Below are positions 1 to 11,900 of a DNA stretch of 64,000 bases, in pieces (within the stretch, counting starts at the first letter, position 1; every line of letters begins with the position of its first letter). The stretch is from Pleodorina starrii. Lineage: Eukaryota; Chlorophyta; Chlorophyceae; Chlamydomonadales; Volvocaceae. The notes under the pieces are model-generated. The model saw only the letters and a program-made list of their open reading frames with translations, made no database searches and was not told where the DNA came from. Both the position numbers and the translations under genes were made by a program. The stretch is taken from contig BRXU01000003.1 in the NCBI GenBank assembly GCA_030267565.1, forward strand, positions 3,614,001 to 3,678,000. Direction: 5' to 3'.

Positions 1-408
1 ACTGCCCGCCCACAGTGCAACCGAACAGCGTTCCCTCTCCATACTTCCATCTTCGACAACTCAAGCAAGCAGGTGAAAGGCAAGCAAGCTGGCAGATTCA
101 CACGCACGACAACTGAAAGCGGCAGCGACAACATCAAAAGACAGGTCGAGGCGGCCACTCGACTGGCCTGGGCAAGGGGACGCGTGTGGCTACGCCCGCA
201 CACAACCCCACCCAGATCAGCAGCCGCAGTCCGTCCAGCTGATGTCGGAACTTGGCCCGGCGGCAGGTGGTAGGCGCGCCAATTTACTAAAACACACCCG
301 CGCAAATACACATCACCACCACGGACTGACACTATTACCACCGCTACCATCACCATCATCACCACGATCATCATCATCAAAACACCACATGCGAAGTCTT
401 CGGGGAGT
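1..408. other. 3' flank of the mitochondrial carrier gene
   Basis: No gene is visible here. The stretch lies downstream of the minus-strand carrier gene and probably holds its 3' UTR. About 310-385 is rich in CAC/CAT trinucleotides (imperfect triplet repeat). Short open frames on the plus strand have no recognisable content. No TGTAA polyadenylation signal was found for the carrier transcript within the window. Confidence 0.5.
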
Positions 409-1683
409 CTATTTCTTCGTCAGCATCAGCATCTCGCCCTCGCTCTCCTCCGCCGTCAGCGCAGCGTACTGCGTCGCCGCCTGCACCTCCACGGGGTGGC
501 TCTTCACCTGGCTGCTGGCGCTGCTCTTGTGGGTCGCAATGGCGCCGCGGATCGCCTCAAAGAAGCAAAAGAATACGGCAGAGTTGATGCCGTTGCTGGC
601 CGCGCGAGCACCCACGCCACGGAAGAACGCGCCGGGGCCGCCCTGCCGTATCACCGCCGCTGCCGCCGAGCCCATCGACGGGCGCACCGCCGCGTTGCAC
701 ATCATGTTCGTCTTGATGACGTCGAGGGGCGTCGTGGCCGCCGCCGCCAGCGCGCCCGCCACCGCGCCCATCGCAAAGTCCTCGTGTACGGACGCTGGCC
801 TGCCGCCATACACGGCCCGGTGCACCTGCCGCATGCTCTCATACGCCGCGAACTTGATGGCCATGTCCGGGACGTCTTCCAGCACCGTGGGCAGGTAGCC
901 GGTGAACAGGCCGCGCGGGCCGGCGGCGGCGGTGATGGAGCGCGCCGCCGCGAAGACATTCGGGTACACGCCCGCCTGCACGCTGCGGATGCAGACCGCC
1001 AGTGGCACCTTGACGAACGAGCTGCCCAGCGCCGCCACGCCGCCGCCGACAAAGGCCACGCTTGTCGGCGTCAGGTTGGTGTACCTCGACAGCGTGTTGC
1101 AGGCGACGCCATACACGGCGAAGTACGCGCCGATGGCAATGCCGGCGCCGCTGGCGGCACCAACGACGCCCTTGTACAGACTGCCGACGGTGGCCAGAAG
1201 CGCCCGGCCGTCGAAGCGCGCCAGCGGCGCCAGGCCGCCGCCGACTGCAGGCGGCGGCACCAGCTGGCCGATCTTCGACAGGCCCGCTGGCGGCGGCGGC
1301 GCCTTGGGCGCCACGGCCGCGCCACCGGCCGTGCGGTTGGTCTGCAGCCGCACCTTGAGCGTGTCCAGTGGGTGGATGGTGCTCTGGGAGGCGGCACGGG
1401 CGATGGCGCCGGCGAAGACGTCGCTGGCGGGCTTCAGCGGGACCTTGGAGACCGGTGGGGCGGCGGCGGCCGGCGCTGCCGACACCGCGGAGGCGGAGGC
1501 GTGGCTGGCGGTCAAGACAGTATCGCTGATGGCGGCGACGCTGACGACGCTGGTGGAGGCGAAGTGCTGGCCGCGGTCCTTGCGGCGACGGCCGAAGCCG
1601 GGGATGGCAGGGCGCCAAGCCAGGGGGTTGGGGAGTGGGATGCGGAAGGGGATGATGCCCCTGCGCTTCTCAACCTCCGACAT
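409..1683 (-). CDS. mitochondrial carrier family (SLC25) protein, intronless
   Basis: A 424-residue carrier in a single exon (ATG at 1683, TAG at 409-411). Three carrier repeats can be seen. The first has the signature HPLDTLKVRLQT near residue 103, the third has TTPLDVIKTNMM, and the second is degenerate (VPLAVCIRSVQAG), lacking the acidic residue of the Px[D/E] motif. Family knowledge: such proteins have six transmembrane helices and exchange metabolites or cofactors across the mitochondrial, sometimes plastid, inner membrane. The N-terminal ~85 residues are basic and then Ala/Ser/Val-rich, longer than in a minimal carrier, and may be a targeting extension. The second and third repeats recall S-adenosylmethionine-carrier-like (SAMC/SAMTL) proteins of plants, but the substrate cannot be assigned from sequence alone. 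Open frames on the plus strand here are GC-rich shadows. The lack of introns contrasts with the intron-dense neighbours. Confidence 0.88.
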   Translation of the reverse strand: MSEVEKRRGIIPFRIPLPNPLAWRPAIPGFGRRRKDRGQHFASTSVVSVAAISDTVLTASHASASAVSAAPAAAAPPVSKVPLKPASDVFAGAIARAASQSTIHPLDTLKVRLQTNRTAGGAAVAPKAPPPPAGLSKIGQLVPPPAVGGGLAPLARFDGRALLATVGSLYKGVVGAASGAGIAIGAYFAVYGVACNTLSRYTNLTPTSVAFVGGGVAALGSSFVKVPLAVCIRSVQAGVYPNVFAAARSITAAAGPRGLFTGYLPTVLEDVPDMAIKFAAYESMRQVHRAVYGGRPASVHEDFAMGAVAGALAAAATTPLDVIKTNMMCNAAVRPSMGSAAAAVIRQGGPGAFFRGVGARAASNGINSAVFFCFFEAIRGAIATHKSSASSQVKSHPVEVQAATQYAALTAEESEGEMLMLTKK

Positions 1684-2167
1684 GACTGCTGCTTCTGCTG
1701 TTGCTGGCTGCGGGACCGAGCCTAAGCTAGCTGGGGCTGTGCCGCTTAAATAAGGTCAAAGAGATTGAGGATTGAAGAGTTGCTTGCTGCAATGCACTCA
1801 CGGAATAAAGTGAAGAAGACTACTCGACAGCTGCTGCACAAATGCGGATTTCTTCTGCGCCGTTGCCGCCTGCAGTTCGGGCACCGCGGCTGACAAATAT
1901 ATACACTGGTCCTAGCCGGTGGTCGTGGAGAGCAACTGACCCTGCGCGTCGAGACGACTGATGTTGTTGTTAACTCGAAACACTGCAAAACTGAACTTGC
2001 TGCTGACAATATACACAATGGCTCTTCTCCCAAATACTGGTCCTGTCGCTAGCTGCTACTGTGAAGGACAATAAACACCGCCGGAAACGATAAGCTGTGA
2101 GCTGTCGCCCAAGCAGTGCTGCGTGTGCTGCGTCTATTCGCGCCCACGCGATCGGCGGACCGGTCCT
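1684..2167. other. intergenic: 5' leader and promoter of the carrier gene
   Basis: Lies between the carrier gene and the small four-exon gene, both on minus. It is lower in GC than the flanking coding DNA. It holds a TATA-like stretch on minus (1895-1903) and no convincing coding sequence. Confidence 0.5.
1895..1903 (-). promoter_or_regulatory. possible TATA box of the carrier gene
   Basis: Read on minus the sequence is TATATATTT, about 210 nt upstream of the carrier ATG at 1683. Position and composition fit a TATA element. This is inference only; no other core element was recognised. Confidence 0.35.
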
Positions 2168-2981
2168 TCACGAAATCGCTTTAATGCCCGTATAGGGTGC
2201 TGGCAGCCCGGTGCCTACCTGCAAGTGACAATGGGAAGAAGCAGAGCGCGTTAAGATGCGCACAGACGTTTCGACGAAAGTCGACGAGACATGCGCGCCA
2301 ATTCGAATACTCACCACAGTGAAGCCGCGAAGGGCTGCTAGCAAGCCAGACTCCTCAGCGCGAGGAAAGCACTTTAACGGCTCTGCGTTGCGGTCGCTGA
2401 CACTCTGACGCTCAAACCGCCACAGCAGCTTGGGCTGCCTTAGGTGTGTCGAGCCGACAACGACAGGGTGCACCGTGCGGGTAGCGAGCTTGAGGGTTTG
2501 CTGCAAAGACAAGGCACATCGGGAAACAATATCAGCGGCGGGTTCGTCTTGGACGTGTGAGCGTTAAGGCGCCCTCGCGAGATGCCCGCGCAAAACGACG
2601 ACTGCTCCCCTTCGGCCCCCGGACTCACAGTCTCGCGGATAAGGTAGCTATGTCCGTGCACTGGAGCAGCGCAGGATGCAATCAGGCAGAAAGTCCAGAG
2701 TAGAACCTGCGGTGTTAGGGGGCAACGAGCGCGCAAGTCAACACCACTATCCATCGGTCCGGAACGGACGCCATCTGACCAGGGCCGCCACAATTGGTAT
2801 AGACCTGATAACGCATTATCGCAATGCGGCAATGGCGAGTGCTGGCGCGGTATGCGAAGCTGGAACTCTCCCCGCGCCCCCAGCTGAACGCCTACACGCG
2901 ACACACCGGCCTTACCTCCAAGTAGCAGAGCGCCAAGAGACTGTAGTAGACCTTACAGTAGTGTCCTTTCGTCGTTTTCAT
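2168..2981 (-). CDS. small putative secreted or membrane protein, unknown function (4 exons)
   Basis: Proposed exons on minus: 2916-2981, 2629-2706, 2315-2500 and 2168-2218. Each junction has a GT donor (GTAAGG, GTGAGT, GTGAGT) and a CAG acceptor. All introns are phase 0, and the exons give 22+26+62+16 = 126 residues with a TGA stop. Residues ~13-40 are strongly hydrophobic (for example VLLWTFCLIASC), after a short basic N-terminus, as in a signal peptide or membrane anchor. The rest is basic and shows no motif I recognise. No function is proposed. Support is only the agreement of splice sites, phases and a signal-like N-terminus. Further upstream exons, or a chance model, cannot be excluded. 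Confidence 0.42.
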
Positions 2982-4918
2982 GGAGGCAAGTCGTGTTGGG
3001 ATACATTGAGAAAGGGTGAGGGCTGACCTTGGGATCGGACAACTTGTCAAGGGAGTAAGAAGCCGTTGTTGCAGCAAATAGTCAGAAGGTAAGATTGTAG
3101 TCTCGTAAGCACTGCAATACGATTGAGCGCGCAAGTTGTCGACAAATTTGGGCGCCACCGCAATCGCTCCAGGGCGACTTGTTATTTGGTCGGTGCCGAA
3201 TTCGCTGAACCAAACAGGCGACCAAGCCGTGCGCAAGTATACCATATATGAGACACTTTCGCGACATTTTCGTAGGTTCGATGGCACCCTGACCATCTGC
3301 GACGATGCGTGTTCGGGCACCCCGCCATATTTCCTGTTTTGCCATCCCCGAGCGCTTTGAGAGTAAATTGTTTACGTGTCAGTGGCACGTCATGGCCGTG
3401 TCCATGGACCTCGCAAAGGCGAGTGTCAGCGTTACGAGGTCGTTGTGGAATATCACCCTGGGCGTAACGTTCGCGAACCTCACGGAGCCTTAGGAACGCT
3501 GTTTCCTTTTGACTAAATGCGGGCGGATCATTCGTCGCTCGTCACGCGCTGTTTTGCGGGCCTCAGGGGTAGTCGGCACCTTCCGTTCAGTGCATGTCAC
3601 ATGCCAAAGCATTCTCGCAACTCTTCTGCTACGGCAAGGTAGTCCCAGCCAGCTGCTCTCAGGCGTATAAAACACAACGCTATACAAACGCCGCCTCCAT
3701 GAGGCGCCATTTCGGCAACCTTATGAAGATCCCCCGCATGGCGGGCATGTTTGGGGGTGCCCGAGCGCGGCAGCATCCATGGCAAGAGAAGCCTTGCGTA
3801 ACGGGGCGAGCCGTGCTCGCTGTGGCCATCCCCTCAAGCTTGCTTGTACCAGAGTGTGCCGCGCCCCTCGGTTGGCTTACGTAATGAGACACTGGGGCGC
3901 AACAAACACGAATGTGGTGCACCCAGTTCGCGAGGACGGTGGGGCTGTTTGGAGTGTGCGAGTGCGCATCAGCGGGCGCCTGTTCCCACAGCTCCGGTGC
4001 CGCCCTCGCCGACCAACCAGCGCGGTCTGCAGCCGCTCGGCCATGCCTTCTCAGGCTAGTCGACTTCGGCCGCACCGCCGCACCGTTACGGACGGCGGCG
4101 GTACCTCCTCGGCGTCCAGTTGCAGCTGCCGGCGGCCCCACATGGCCCGTCACCGCCACCGCTCGACTGCGAACCGCTGTCCCTCCCGTAACGCAGCGAG
4201 TCGACTGCAGCTGCGTGCCGCCGAACATATGGCCCGTAGCGCTACCCGTGGGGATCCTGCCTGGCAGCGTCACCGCCTCACGACCCCAGCGGGGAGGGGA
4301 GGGGAGGAGGGCCGGCGGCGTAAGCATCTCTCAAAATGCGCCGGTCTCGCATGGGACGACGGGATGGGGAAGCTTGGCAGCAGGTCCCTCTTCCCGAATC
4401 CTTTCGCCTCCGAACACCTCTCTGTCGGTGGTTGCGCGGTCGGCCGCCCCGCTGCGCTCTGGGTGCCTCATAAACACAGCAGCAGTGCGGCACGCTGGAT
4501 CCACTTGTACACCGATTTGTTCAACAGCAGCAACGGGGCTCAGATGGCGGCTGGTTGAATGTTCGCCGAGCTACGCGCAAACTCCGGCCTGCCTCCCGAC
4601 AGGACTGCTGCTCAGGAGCGGCCGGGCCTTGGCAGCTGCTGGGCGCTTGGGGTTTCCCTTTCCCGTGTGTGCCAAGGGACGGGTCTGCCCCCACCGCGTG
4701 GTTGCGCACCGCCTCCCCCCCGCCCGCTCCCGCCTCCTCCCCCTGCAAATGTTCCTGCCAAGTTCGTTCCGTAATCCCCTCGACAGGAAAGGGCAGTTCC
4801 GGTAGGCAGTCCGATCCGTCGTGACGGCGGGACACGTGACGCGAGATGGCTGTCTCTGTCCCTGGTCCTGGTCCTGGCGCAGGGTTGGCGCTTGGCGGTT
4901 TGGGTCCCGCCCGCCACC

Positions 4919-4980
4919 CTGGATGGATGGATGGATGGATGGATGGATGGATGGACGGCTGAATGGATGGATGGAGGGAT
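4919..4980. repeat. (TGGA)n tetranucleotide microsatellite
   Basis: About eight uninterrupted TGGA units followed by degenerate copies, directly visible in the sequence. Intergenic. Confidence 0.95.
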
Positions 4981-5172
4981 GTTGTGCGCGGCGCTTCCCG
5001 ATCCGCGCCCCCCCCCTGCCACCCCACCCCACCCCACGCGTGGGAACGACCGCAGGACGCCCGGGGGCCTAACTGACTGCTTGCTGGCGGGTCAACCTGT
5101 CGCTGCCTTCCCTGCCTTCCTGCCTGGCCGCCTGCCTCCCTCCATCGCGCGCACTTGCTGCGATTCATTTCG

Positions 5173-5177
5173 TTACA
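5173..5177 (-). terminator. candidate polyadenylation signal TGTAA (diacylglycerol kinase gene)
   Basis: TTACA on plus is TGTAA on minus, the usual polyadenylation signal of volvocine algae. It lies ~800 nt downstream of the kinase stop codon at 5977, so it would imply a long 3' UTR. Confidence 0.35.
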
Positions 5178-5976
5178 GGACGCCCTTGGGAGGGGGGCCG
5201 GGGGCGGGGGGAAGCAACCAGCAGGCGGTGTGCAACCTTGACCCGTGCGGCCACTCGAACGGTTCGAACGAGAAAAGAACGGGGAGAGACCCGGGGTGGA
5301 GTGTGGTGGGGTGGTAGATTGGCTCTCGGGCCGCTCGCCCGCTGGCGAGCACGCCGTGCCGGCACCACCAACGCCGAACAACACGAGTTGAAGTCCGCTT
5401 CCGAAGAGCCGTTTGCAGCCTTAAAAAGCAGCAACTGTGATTTCCGAAGGCATGACGACAAGATCGGCACTTGGTCGCCTCTGGAGAGAGAGAGGGAGAG
5501 CGAGGGATCCCTCAACCCCTATTCCCGTCGTACCGTATCGTACCACAATGCATCGTACCATGCAGAGCTTTCAGGACTGCCGCTTGTCGCTCTTCTCTTG
5601 CAACTTCCCATATGAATGAATGCCAGAACAATCTTGCCACCCGTCCAACCGTACATGCAAATCGTACAACAAGCAGCGGCGGCCCCCCCACAGATCCCCT
5701 GCTGCCTGCTGCCCACCCGGGTCCAAACACCCTCAGTGTGGCCGCATGTTCGTCTCCGGCTTGAAATGCGCCGCGCCGCTGCCTCCAACCCACCATCACA
5801 TCACTGCCCTGCTTGACGGCGCCTCCGCGACTCAACACCGCCCCGCCGTCTCCATTGCGGACCTCTGCTCCCTCTCACCCTTCCTTCCGTTCGGCCGCCT
5901 CTCTTCCTTTCCCGTTTAAGCCCCCCTCCCATTCCCGTATTCCCGTCCCCAGCCCGCCCTCACCTCCCCGCCCCAA

Positions 5977-8900
5977 CTACACAGCGTGCGGCGCCCCCAG
6001 CCGCTGCGCCAGCTGTGCCCCCAGCGTCTGGCGCTGCGCGGGTGTGATGGTTCCCCGCGCCACCGCCCCGTCCAACACCTCCCCCACCGCGGCGGTGAGG
6101 CGGGAGGTGGCACTGCTGAGGTCCAGGCGCCGGAGCAGCAACGCACTGCCCTGAGGGGGGGCGGGAGGGGAGAGGAGGGGAGGGGCGGGCAGGGGAAGGG
6201 GTGAGGAGGGGCGGATGGGAGGGAGACGGAGCGGGTGAGGAGAACGCATGTGGGCCATCCACCTCCGGCAGAGGCTCGGGGAGCGGAGGACGTGCGCTCG
6301 GGGTTTCGGAGCTGTATGAGAACCAGCGGGTGGGCAGGGATGACGCCCTGCACCGTGCAACCCCCGTGTACCACCATTGCACCCCTCGCCCCCTGCACTG
6401 CTGCGCTGCCCACACGTCCCGCCCGCCCGCTCACCTTGAGACTGACGCTCAGCTGCGCGGGCGATTGCATCCAGGGCTCTCCGTCCACCTGGGTGGCAGG
6501 GGAGTGGGAGGGAAAGGAACACGTCCAGGTGTGTGTGTGGGGGGGTGGGGGGTTGAAGAGGGGGGTGAAGTAAGCAATACGGCAGCTAAAGTGGGGTGGC
6601 GGGGGATGTGGAGGTGGAGAGACTGAGAGCAGCGTTAGCAGCACCACCAGCAGCAGAAGGGAGGTAAGGCAGGGGCGCAGGTTCAGGCACGCGAGCGGGC
6701 GGTCGTGCGGGCGGGCGTGTTTGGCTGGTGAGACCGACAGCGCCAACCCAAAACCCCACGCATTGGAAGTCTTTCACGCCTTGACACGCCCTGACACGCC
6801 CTGACACGCCTTGACACGCCTTGACACGCCTTGACAGGCTCCTTCAGGTTCGACAAACTCGTGATTGACCCCCACGAGGCAGCGCAGCGCTGTCCGCATC
6901 GATTGGCAACACGTCCACGATGCATGAGGAACATCGAGAGGCGGAGCAGCGCGGCCCGGTGTGTGCGTCGTGTGCGGCGAGGCGGCTTATCCCAACTACA
7001 CCCCCCCCTCGGAGGCCCTCGCGATGCCAATCAACCCAACGGCACTAACAGACCGCTGCTGCTCAGCCGCCCCGCACCCGGGTGGGTCCCATACCGGTAT
7101 CCCCCACAGACCTTCAGCACGTGCCCCACACCCGTGCCCGCGGCCCAGGCCTTTCTGGGCACCGAGAGCTGGATACCAAACCCTAAAGAAGCGGCAGCAG
7201 CAGCAGCAGCAGCAGGTAACCGCCAACAGCAGGTAACCGCCAACAACCAAGTAGCGTTTAAACGGAACCCCCTCACCCCCCCACCTGCATGGGCAGCGCC
7301 TGGCGGGTGGTGATGACCGCTGTACGGCACTGACACAGCCGAGTGGCCCGCGCAAGGCCCACCTGCGGGAGGGAGGACCGACGGCCCCCGACGGCCCCCG
7401 GAGCGGCCACACAGGTCGAATCACACGGAGCCCACTCCAGCCTGACGCGCAACATGACAGCCACAAGTGCCACAAGTGCCACAAGTGCCACAAGTGCCAC
7501 AAGTGCTAACAGGTGCTAACAGGTCCTACCAGGTGCTAACAGGTCCTACCAGGTCCTATCAGGTCCTACCAGTTTCACACAGCGCAGCAGGTTGAGAGCA
7601 GTGATGGCAACTTGGCAAGACAAGACAAGACAAGAGGAGACATAGGCAGGCCGGCTGCCCTCGGGAACAGGAAAGAGGAAGGGAAACTCGGGTCGCCTCC
7701 ACACACCGCCACGGCCCGCGTGCCGTTTACCGCACCTGCAGCTGCCCCAGATGTACGGCGCCGTACACCACCACGACCTCCAGCACGCCATCACTGATGC
7801 TCTGCGGCACTTCCGGATGGGCATGATGCTGGGGCGGGGGCGGCTGCTGGAGCTGGGGCTGGAGCGGTGGCGGTGGCGTAGTCACCTCGGAGGAGAGCCG
7901 CCCGCCCGACGGTGAGCCGCTGCCACCACGCCGCGCCGCCGCGCCGCTAGAGGCGCCCGCCGCCCCCGCCGCCGCGGTGGCACCCGCCCCCGCCGCTCCC
8001 GGGGGCCCCTGGGCGCCGGGCGGCCGGTCCGGCGAGCGGGCCTCTGCGCGGGGAGAGCGTCAAAATGTGCGGCAAGCGGGCGGGCGACAGTGTTGCTGGC
8101 GTTACATGACATGCCTGGCGTGCGGCGCCGTTCATGCGCTGGGCTGGCCTCCGCCGAGCCGCACTGGCACTGCACTGCACTGCACCGCACCGCGCACTGC
8201 CCTGCCCAGTGCGTGCGTGCTGCTCCCACTCAGCGCCTCCAGACCTCCGGCAACGAACCAAAGACCGGTACTCTCAATTACTCCCAAACACTTATGGCAC
8301 CACTCACGCACGCACGCACACACCTGTCCCCGCGGGGTTCCTGCTGCCGCCACCGCCACCGCCGCCGGCCGCCGCCATCCCGTTCTGCAGCGGCGGCTGC
8401 TGCTGCTGAAGCCCTCCCGCCGCCACCGCGCCTCCATTCATCTGAATCTGTTGTTGCTGCATTTGAATCTGTTGCTGCTGTTGCTGCTGCTGCTGTTGGG
8501 AGACGCCGTTGCCCCACAGGTCCACTCCCCCCATGTAGGAGGTTATGTTGAGCAGCAGGATGCCCTGGGTGGCGGGGGGCAGCTCCACGGGCACACCGTC
8601 GCACACCAGCTGACCACGTGGGGAGAGACACATGGGAGGGGGCGGGGAGTGGGGAGGGATGGCAGCCGCAGCGGCAGGGGGAGAGGAGGGTTACTCTGAA
8701 TGCAGTGCGTCGTTGGTAGTGGTAGCGGCGAGCGAGAGGAGGGGAAAGGGATTCGACCGTGTTTTGCGAGTTGGGGAAACCCGGGGGGAGGGAAGGGGGT
8801 GAAAGGGAAGGGACGGGAAGGGAAGGGGGGAGGGACGATTGGCCGCCCCGCCCCGCCTCAGCTCCAAACCCGGGTCCGCCCCACCCGTCTCCCCCCTTCC

Positions 8901-11900
8901 TTGTGTGAGGTAAACGCCCCCCACCCCATACGCACACGCACACACACACACGCACACACGCGGCCCGCCCCACCTGCAGCCTGCTGGGCAGGTCGACGCA
9001 GCTCCTGGCCAGCAGGTCCCTGGCCCCCACTCCGGTGTACCACATCTTGTTGCCTAATTGGGACTTGAACCAGCCCGGGTAGCGCTCGCGCATCTGGACA
9101 CAGCGCGAGGTGCGGGGTGTGCGAGGTAAGGCAGAGCGGGGGTGCAACACAGGACAGGAGAGGGGGGCAGCGGAGCGCAAGGGAGCGCGGGGTAGGGCAA
9201 TATGGGCGCATTAGAGATGCGACCTCAGGGGGGAGGCAGGCATCGGCAAGTGCTGGACAGCGCAGGTACCCCCCCCTGCCAGGCAGCAGTCCGGGCTCGG
9301 GTGAGAGCCGGGTGGGCAGCAGGGAGGCCACGTGCCGCCACTCACGCGCTTCTCCTCTCCCAGTCAGTGCCCCCGCTCCACTGGGCTTTCTTCGCCAGAG
9401 CCAGATCCGGATGCTAGGCAACACAACACACACGCACATACACACACTGATACACATGTACATACACACACACGCAGGCACATACACACACGTATACACA
9501 CACGCATACATACACACACGCCCTGCGCCTCTCACCCGGTGGAACTCCAGTGCGCACCAGCTGTCAATGCCCACTCCCAGGTAGTTGTTGAACACCTTGA
9601 CCTGAGGGGGAGGGGGAGGAGGGGGAGGGGCAATGAAGGGAGGAGGGAAGGGGAAGGAGGGAGGAGGGAAGGGGAGGGAGGAGGGGAGGGACGGCTAGGA
9701 AAGGGACACTCCGAATTTTGGTGGAGGAGGGGAGTCAAGGAAAGGGTTGGTAACACACAACAGCTCCACTTCCCAGGACCTGCTGAGCAATCCACCAGCA
9801 CCAGCAGTACCACCATCCGCAGCCGCTCGAGCCAGATCGAATGAGGTTATCTTCCTTACCGTTCCTCACCTTCCTTCCTCAATCGCCCCAAGCTCCTGCC
9901 CTCTTTCCCTTCCAGAGACCCGATTGCTCCCAAAGCGTTGGCTCGACTGACCGCGTGGACCCGCAATCCCCCAAAATACCCTGCCATGCAATCTACCCCC
10001 AACGCCCTCCCTGTGAGTCCCTCCTTTGCTTTCCTGACAGCCGCCTTGCTCCCTCTCCGCTCTCCCCCGCACACCCCCTGCCCGACCACACACCCCTCCA
10101 CCACCACCACCACCTGCGCCACCGCGCCCCACCTGTACGACGGCCGGCGGTTGGCCCTTCGGGGTGGACGCAGCGCCGGCGGGCTGGCGGCGGCGGGGCA
10201 GGAATGAGCTGCGCCGCTTCTGCAACCGGGGGGAGAGGCATATCAGAACAGCAGGATATAGGAGGAGGAGGAGGAGAGTAGGACAAAAGTTTGCGATTTG
10301 GAGAATTCCGCCGGGGGGGAGAAGGGATTACGTCGCAACAAGGGAAGGAGGCGATTCGCCGCCAACTGACTGAAACCGGTTGGAAGGAGACGCAATTGGT
10401 CGAGGACCGGTAGGGCAGCGAGCCAGGCAGGCAGGTAGGCAGGCCGGCAGGGCGGGTGCCCGGTAGGGCAGCTCAACCTCCTCATCCAACCCAGTCCAGT
10501 CCACAGCGAGCTGCGAGGCAGCGGCGAGAGCCTCCCTGCCCTCAGCCCTCAGCCCTCAGCCCTCAGCTCTTCAGCTCGCAGTCTTATCGCTTATCGGGCC
10601 TGTCATATCGCCCTTCTCGCCCTTCTCCAATCAAACCCACCAACCAACCGGGACACCGAATCGTCACAATCAGGGCCTACAGAGCTGACCAACCCTACCA
10701 AACAGCTACCAAGCTACCAAACATGCCAACCGAGGCTTACAGCCCGCCCGGCCCCCTCCCGTAGACGAGACGGCCTTCTTCTGTTACTTTACCGTTCACG
10801 GGCTCCGGCCTATACGTGGATAACCCCCCCGCCCAGCCGCCCACACAGCGCACCTGCGGCTCCGGCGGGGTGGTGGCGATGGACAGCGCCCAGCGGTCCA
10901 GCGGGGTGGGGGCGGCGGAGGCTACCTCGCCCAGCGCTGCAGCCACACCGCCCCGGGCGTCTAGTGCCGCAAGACCCCCGCCCCACCCCAACACACGGGC
11001 CAGATCGTTGCCTGGGGTCGCCAGAGGGTAGGGGGCAGAGGGTAACGTAAGGGTAAGAGAGAGCGGGAGTTGGGTCGTTGGATCTGGTTGGTTCGTTGGT
11101 TGGTTGGTTGGGCTGGGGTTGCAGCAACCAGCAAATCGGAGCGGGTGGGTGCGCATGCGCATGCAGGCAGGGAGGCAGGCAAGGAGGTGATGGAACGTGT
11201 CCAGCAAAGCAAGTTCACTTGGGGGCGGCCGCCTGGACCAGACGAGCGAGGAGAGCGGAAGATTAACAACCGCAGAGGGGTCAGGGAGTGATGTGCTCCT
11301 TTATGACGCAGCGGGGCGCGGCGCAGCGGGGAGGGCGGCAAGGGCTGAGGTTTCAGGTCCGGGACGGAGAGCTCCAGGTCAAGAGACGGGTGACGCAGAC
11401 CCCAATGGGCCAGTGCCGGTGCCGGCCCCAGAGCGCGGCGGCCGATGGCGCCCGACGCTACCCACCAGAATCCGCGAATCAGCGTTTTAGCCCTCCCCCG
11501 GTTGCCCTCCCCAGGTGTTAGGGCGAATTCCCGCCCCAATGCTCGTACCTGTCCCTAGCGGCAGCACCGTCAGAGGAGGCGGCGGCGGCGGCAGCGGCGC
11601 AACCGCAGCGCCACTCCCCGACTCGTCGCACTCGCCGTTCCCGCCGCCCTGCTGACCCGCCGCCGCCGCCGCTGCCGCTGCCGTCGCCGCCATCTCCGCC
11701 GCCAGCGCCTCCATCTCGCCCAGGACCCATCCTGCGGTGCCGTCTCCCCCCACCACCAGCACCCGCAGCCCCGGCACACCCCACCAGCAACGCAGCGCAG
11801 CCCCGGGAGCCTCTCGCTCCAGATCCACCACCTGAGGAGTGACCGCAGCAGCAGCGGCAGCGGCAATGGTAGCAATGGTAGCCTCGGTAGCAGCGACAGC

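Larger units (their letters stand above)
2982..5976. other. intergenic, no convincing gene
   Basis: Open frames of 60-290 codons occur on both strands, but they overlap in several frames, have no conserved domain and look like GC-rich chance frames. The stretch holds a (TGGA)n microsatellite (4919-4980), C-rich tracts, and a TGTAA polyadenylation signal on minus at 5173-5177 that may end the diacylglycerol kinase transcript. Confidence 0.45.

Noticed and set aside
496..1725. 409-codon open frame on plus opposite the carrier gene
   Set aside because: Arg/Gly/His-rich composition, no motif, and it exactly shadows the well-supported carrier on minus.
6774..7575. Regular short repeats that could suggest a CRISPR-like array
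   Set aside because: Units are 10 bp without unique spacers and are intronic in a eukaryotic gene.
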